From: Oscillospiraceae bacterium
Lineage (GTDB): Bacteria; Bacillota; Clostridia; Oscillospirales; Acutalibacteraceae
Reading direction: 5' to 3'
Length of the DNA: 45,983 nt
Assembly (NCBI GenBank): GCA_015065925.1
Contig: SVPL01000013.1
Coordinates: forward strand, 1-45,983
Shown here: positions 43,098-45,983 of the stretch, piece by piece
How positions within the stretch are numbered: position 1 is the first letter of the stretch
Layout of the letters: each line of letters starts with the position of its first letter
Position numbers and translations under genes: made by a program
The notes under the pieces: generated by a model
The model's input: only the letters and a program-made list of their open reading frames with translations
The model's database searches: none
What the model was told of the DNA's origin: nothing

Positions 43098-43673
43098 TTA
43101 AATACTTAAATCATTGTTTCCTAAAATAAGTTTATTGATTCTGTCTTCATTCCAAAGCGCAGTTTTATTTATTGAAATTTTACTATTCTTTGAATAAATA
43201 ATAAGCTCGGCATTTTCGGTACTATTATCCACAACCCACATAACATCTGCAATTTTTAAAAGCTTTGATAAATTATCAAGCGATTTATAATATCTGCTAA
43301 CAATCTTATCTTTTGGCACATCGTGACCGCCGTTTTTTACACGATTAGCCACTCTGAGTACATTTATCTCAGGGTTAGAGGTCAAAACAAAAATAACTTC
43401 TATTTGATAACCTGAAGCCTTCGCATTTTTTAGCAATTCAACATTGCGATGTGATGATAAAACCGTTTCAAAGGTAAAGTCCCGCTTATTTTTTATTGCA
43501 TCCTCACGAAGCTCAGTTGCATACTTAGCTGCTTCTAAATCGGTAAAATTTTTCTGCTTTTTTATTTCATCAGCATTAATATATTCACCAATAATATCAA
43601 AACCTTTTGTTATGGTTGATTTTCCCGAGCCGTTCGGTCCTGCAAACACTAAAACTATTGGTTTTTTATCCAT
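43098..43673 (-). CDS. Zeta-toxin-like P-loop kinase (toxin candidate)
   Basis: A 191-residue P-loop protein of the zeta-toxin/COG4185 type. Walker A is 'AGPNGSGKSTIT' (about 11-22), then 'YINADEIKK', 'RDFTFETVLSS', 'GYQIEVIFVLTSNPEINVLRVANRVKNGGHDVPKDKIVSRYYKSL'. Zeta toxins phosphorylate UDP-N-acetylglucosamine and block wall synthesis; whether this short version does so is inferred. The gene starts 17 bases after a RelB/DinJ-like antitoxin gene and shares its promoter. The usual partner would be epsilon or PezA, so the pairing is unusual. Both genes are A/T-rich. Confidence 0.82.
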   Translation of the reverse strand: MDKKPIVLVFAGPNGSGKSTITKGFDIIGEYINADEIKKQKNFTDLEAAKYATELREDAIKNKRDFTFETVLSSHRNVELLKNAKASGYQIEVIFVLTSNPEINVLRVANRVKNGGHDVPKDKIVSRYYKSLDNLSKLLKIADVMWVVDNSTENAELIIYSKNSKISINKTALWNEDRINKLILGNNDLSI

Positions 43674-43690
43674 TTTTTAAACCCCAACTA

Positions 43691-43936
43691 TTAAACAGTT
43701 CTGTTATTAATTGCTGACTGCACTCTACCCATAAATTCTTCCTTAGACATATCATAAGTAGTTTTTTGGGGAACATCAGCAACAGAAATTTCAAAAGGAA
43801 TGGCTTTTGTTTGTATTACCTTTTTGAAAAACATATTAACTGCGGTTGAAGCATCCATACCAAACATTTCAAACAATTTTAATGCTTCTTCCTTGGTTTT
43901 TTCATCAACAGTTAAATTAATTCTTGCAGTTGCCAT
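43691..43936 (-). CDS. RelB/DinJ-family antitoxin
   Basis: An 81-residue protein with the RelB/DinJ pattern: an N-terminal ribbon strand 'ATARINLTVDEKTKEEALKLFEMFGMDASTAVNMFFKKVIQTKAIPFEI', then a disordered tail that would bind the toxin. ATG 43936 is set by GGAGGT seven bases upstream; the frame runs further left to 44020 but across the promoter. It precedes the zeta-like kinase by 17 bases. Such antitoxins usually pair with RelE/YafQ RNases, not kinases. Autorepression is likely: a direct repeat overlaps the -10 box. Confidence 0.88.
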   Translation of the reverse strand: MATARINLTVDEKTKEEALKLFEMFGMDASTAVNMFFKKVIQTKAIPFEISVADVPQKTTYDMSKEEFMGRVQSAINNRTV

Positions 43937-43978
43937 AATATAACCTCCAAATTCAAAATAAACATATCTTTCGCTTGA

Positions 43979-44007
43979 ATTATACCATATTATACGCAGT
44001 TTGTCAA
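43979..44007 (-). promoter_or_regulatory. Promoter and candidate operator of the toxin-antitoxin genes
   Basis: Minus strand TTGACA, 17-base spacer, TATAAT: full consensus. On the plus strand ATTATAC occurs at 43979-43985 and 43989-43995, a 10-bp-spaced direct repeat covering the -10 box, suited to a ribbon-helix-helix dimer pair. Confidence 0.65.
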
Positions 44008-44055
44008 CATTTATGCACAAAAACGCGCATTATAGTGTTTAATATGCAAAAAGTT

Positions 44056-44088
44056 CCCCGATATGCGACGGATAATCACATATCGGGG
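44056..44088. repeat. 33-nt hairpin repeat, copy 2 (acts as terminator)
   Basis: Identical to 43057-43089, exactly 999 bases further on. On the minus strand it lies 26 bases after the dockerin-protein stop and is followed by AACTTTTT, so it serves as that gene's terminator. Confidence 0.85.
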
Positions 44089-44114
44089 TAGATTATTTTA
44101 TGATATTTATTATA

Positions 44115-45983
44115 TTAATGAAGTTCAACATCCCAACCGGCTACATATTGGGCTAGGTGTATAAGGTCGTTAAGATTAACTAATCCATCACCGTCTACGT
44201 CAAGGGCAGACTCATTCACATCAACATCCCAACCTGCAAAATATCGCGCAATGTTGGTAACATCGCTTAAATCTACTACCCCTGTGCCGTCAATGTCGCC
44301 TGGAATTATTTCTTCTTGGGGTGGCTCAACGCCTACATAAATATCAAAGGAATCGCTAAAGCCTTCGGGTGTGGTAACAGTAAGTGTTGTTACGCCCTCA
44401 CCGCAGATATAAAGTTCAACAGAACCGTCATCATAATAATACGAAAATTCTGCAACACTTCGATCACTTATACTCCAATCAAGTTCATACAATCGGTCAT
44501 AATAGGCACCGCCGTTACCCAATTTAAGGTAAAAATTAATATACTTTCCAATCTCGTTTATATTATTGCGATCTTCAATAATTGTAACGCTTTCGGCACG
44601 ATGCGCTTTGCAAACCGATACATAATATTTATCCCCATCCTCATAAGCATAAGGCACACATTCAAAGATAAATTCTTCACCCGCTGAAAGCTCTATGGTA
44701 TACATAAAATTATAATTATATCCCGAATCGTAGTCACAGTAATTGTCATTTGAATACATATCAATATCGGCGTCTCCCGTCGAATAGAAGGTGTATTCTC
44801 CATCCTCTTCGGGAACAAATTTAAACCAACCCTCGCTGTAATGCCCGCTTGCATTAACGGTTTTTACCTCGTCTAAAAGAATAGTGCTATATCCAGCCTC
44901 TTTACTTGTGATAATACATGAATCGGCGATTTCCAAATCATCAATGCTAACGGTCAAGGTTGCTGTACCTGCCTCGTAAAACCTATACGCTGCAAAGCTT
45001 CTGCCATAAATGGTTTGATAACCGATATCATCACCTTCAAGCCTCCATATTGCATATTCAAGGGCGGATTGATTAGCAGTTTCGGGGATAAGGGAGGCGC
45101 TAAATGTATAATCTTCATCCTCTGTGTAAACTGTGTAGGTATCACCAACAGATAATTTTACACCCTCAATCTCATCGGTGCATTTATATGCCATTATTTC
45201 ATATTCGCCCGAATGGTCATCATAATCATCTTCGGGGTAATCGGTTGTTACCTCAACTATATATTTTTTGCCCGGTTCAAGGTTGTAAAATTGCAGATTA
45301 AAATTATCCTTCTCGCCTTTTCCTGTTTCTTGCTTGAGAGGCTCTATATCATCAAGCTCGTAAATTGCAGCTTTAAGGTCAAGGTTGCCACGGGACAGAA
45401 TACCATACTGACCTTCCTCGTCGGCTGTAAAGTAATAAGAATGGCTTTCGCCGTTATACTCTATATATGCGTTATGTGTAACATTGGTTTCAAGCTCAGG
45501 AAGCTCGCCCTCACAGGTAACAGTATAAGATGCGCTTGCGCCACTCTCTGCAACGGCGGTAACCTCAGCAATACCCGGAGAGTGAAGCTCGATTGAAGCG
45601 CCCCAATTACCGCTGTATTCAATTCTTCCAACGCGCTCAGGCTCGAAATACCAGGTTATCTCCTCGGTTCTGTGAACCTCGGGTTCTATGATAAGTTCAC
45701 AGTGCAAATCTTCATTAACTCCCGCAACCGTTCCGTCTGTGGGGGCGATTGTAAGTTTACTGATAGGCAGAATTTCGCATATTGTAACATCATAGGTTTC
45801 GGGTGAAGACTCCCAGTACCACAGCATAGTAGTATCAAGATAATATGTTTCACCTGCTGTTAAATCGCCCTCAACATAAAAATGACTGTCACTGTACAAT
45901 TCCTCATTTTGATAGGATATTACTTCGTAATCGGAATTATATATCTGTCCGTAATATGTTGTATCATAGTCTTCCTCGCCCGT
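44115..45983 (-). CDS. Secreted dockerin-bearing multidomain protein (5' end outside window)
   Basis: The frame is open to the right edge of the window, so the last 622 residues are visible; TTG 45899 is not a start. Ig-like segments ('PISKLTIAPTDGTVAGVNEDLHCEL', later 'KLSVGDTYTVYTEDEDYTFSASLIP') alternate with pre-peptidase C-terminal-type domains ('SHSYYFTADEEGQYGILS', 'GWFKFVPEEDGEYTFYSTGDADIDMY'). The last 64 residues are a type I dockerin with two calcium loops ('GDIDGTGVVDLSDVTNIARYFAG' and 'LDVDGDGLVNLNDLIHLAQYVAG'). It should dock on a cohesin scaffold. No catalytic domain is visible; it could lie upstream. Very acidic, as expected for a secreted protein. Confidence 0.85.
   Translation of the reverse strand, partial: TGEEDYDTTYYGQIYNSDYEVISYQNEELYSDSHFYVEGDLTAGETYYLDTTMLWYWESSPETYDVTICEILPISKLTIAPTDGTVAGVNEDLHCELIIEPEVHRTEEITWYFEPERVGRIEYSGNWGASIELHSPGIAEVTAVAESGASASYTVTCEGELPELETNVTHNAYIEYNGESHSYYFTADEEGQYGILSRGNLDLKAAIYELDDIEPLKQETGKGEKDNFNLQFYNLEPGKKYIVEVTTDYPEDDYDDHSGEYEIMAYKCTDEIEGVKLSVGDTYTVYTEDEDYTFSASLIPETANQSALEYAIWRLEGDDIGYQTIYGRSFAAYRFYEAGTATLTVSIDDLEIADSCIITSKEAGYSTILLDEVKTVNASGHYSEGWFKFVPEEDGEYTFYSTGDADIDMYSNDNYCDYDSGYNYNFMYTIELSAGEEFIFECVPYAYEDGDKYYVSVCKAHRAESVTIIEDRNNINEIGKYINFYLKLGNGGAYYDRLYELDWSISDRSVAEFSYYYDDGSVELYICGEGVTTLTVTTPEGFSDSFDIYVGVEPPQEEIIPGDIDGTGVVDLSDVTNIARYFAGWDVDVNESALDVDGDGLVNLNDLIHLAQYVAGWDVELH

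Noticed and set aside
43937..44020. A longer antitoxin start at 44020
   Set aside because: The extension crosses the promoter and the GGAGGT ribosome site, and the RelB/DinJ family starts at the ATG at 43936.

Overview
The window is a low-GC, gene-dense stretch of a Gram-positive genome, most likely an anaerobic clostridium of the Oscillospiraceae/Ruminococcaceae type. The evidence is the hprK-glcK-murB-rapZ-whiA cluster, a PyrK/PyrD type 1B pair, an ATCase with a PyrI chain, a secreted protein ending in a type I dockerin, a BofC-like spore-associated protein, strong AGGAGG-type ribosome sites and frequent TTG/GTG starts. No rRNA, tRNA, CRISPR array, transposase or phage gene was seen. No gene-free stretch exceeds about 300 bases; the longest (32824-33114) holds a promoter, a possible operator and a terminator.

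Layout. 1-700: the end of a GyrI-like-domain regulator gene, then a 58-codon relic of dnaE fused to a copy of the last bases of whiA. 890-6280: a very large secreted sialidase-like protein and a convergent AraC-type regulator, sitting between whiA and the dnaE relic, that is, where dnaE is expected to begin. 6296-11010 (minus): whiA, rapZ, murB, ROK glucokinase, hprK. 11218-14441 (plus): a four-helix membrane protein, an RqcH/NFACT protein and a TIM-barrel sugar isomerase-like protein. 14481-18297 (minus): an intracellular GH43-like enzyme, a two-component system and a YfcE-type phosphodiesterase. 18380-19401 (plus): three small uncharacterised proteins in an operon. 19404-25701: SanA-like protein, PcrA helicase, orphan binding lipoprotein, membrane protein, AzlD/AzlC. 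25730-32823: class A PBP, BofC-like protein, AraC regulator with a divergent GH2 enzyme, and an M23/G5 cell-wall protein. 33115-42063 (minus): the pyrimidine operon pyrC-carB-pyrK-pyrD-pyrF-pyrE-pyrB-pyrI. 42326-45983: a PMM-like HAD phosphatase, an antitoxin plus zeta-like kinase module, and the 3' part of a dockerin-bearing secreted protein.

How it works together. The window combines core functions (carbon-catabolite control and wall precursors, ribosome quality control, pyrimidine synthesis, peptidoglycan synthesis and hydrolysis) with accessory glycan-use genes (sialidase-like, GH43, GH2, AraC regulators, dockerin protein). The GH43 and GH2 genes are 14 kb apart but share an almost identical upstream motif, which suggests one regulator for both.

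Most notable: (i) the rearranged whiA/dnaE junction with a 33-bp direct repeat around the sialidase island; (ii) a RelB/DinJ-type antitoxin paired with a zeta-like kinase, the pair flanked by two identical 33-nt hairpin repeats; (iii) the three-gene small-protein cassette; (iv) the shared GH43/GH2 operator-like motif; and (v) a pyr operon with carB but no carA. All assignments come from reading the sequence and from memory of protein families; no database search was run.
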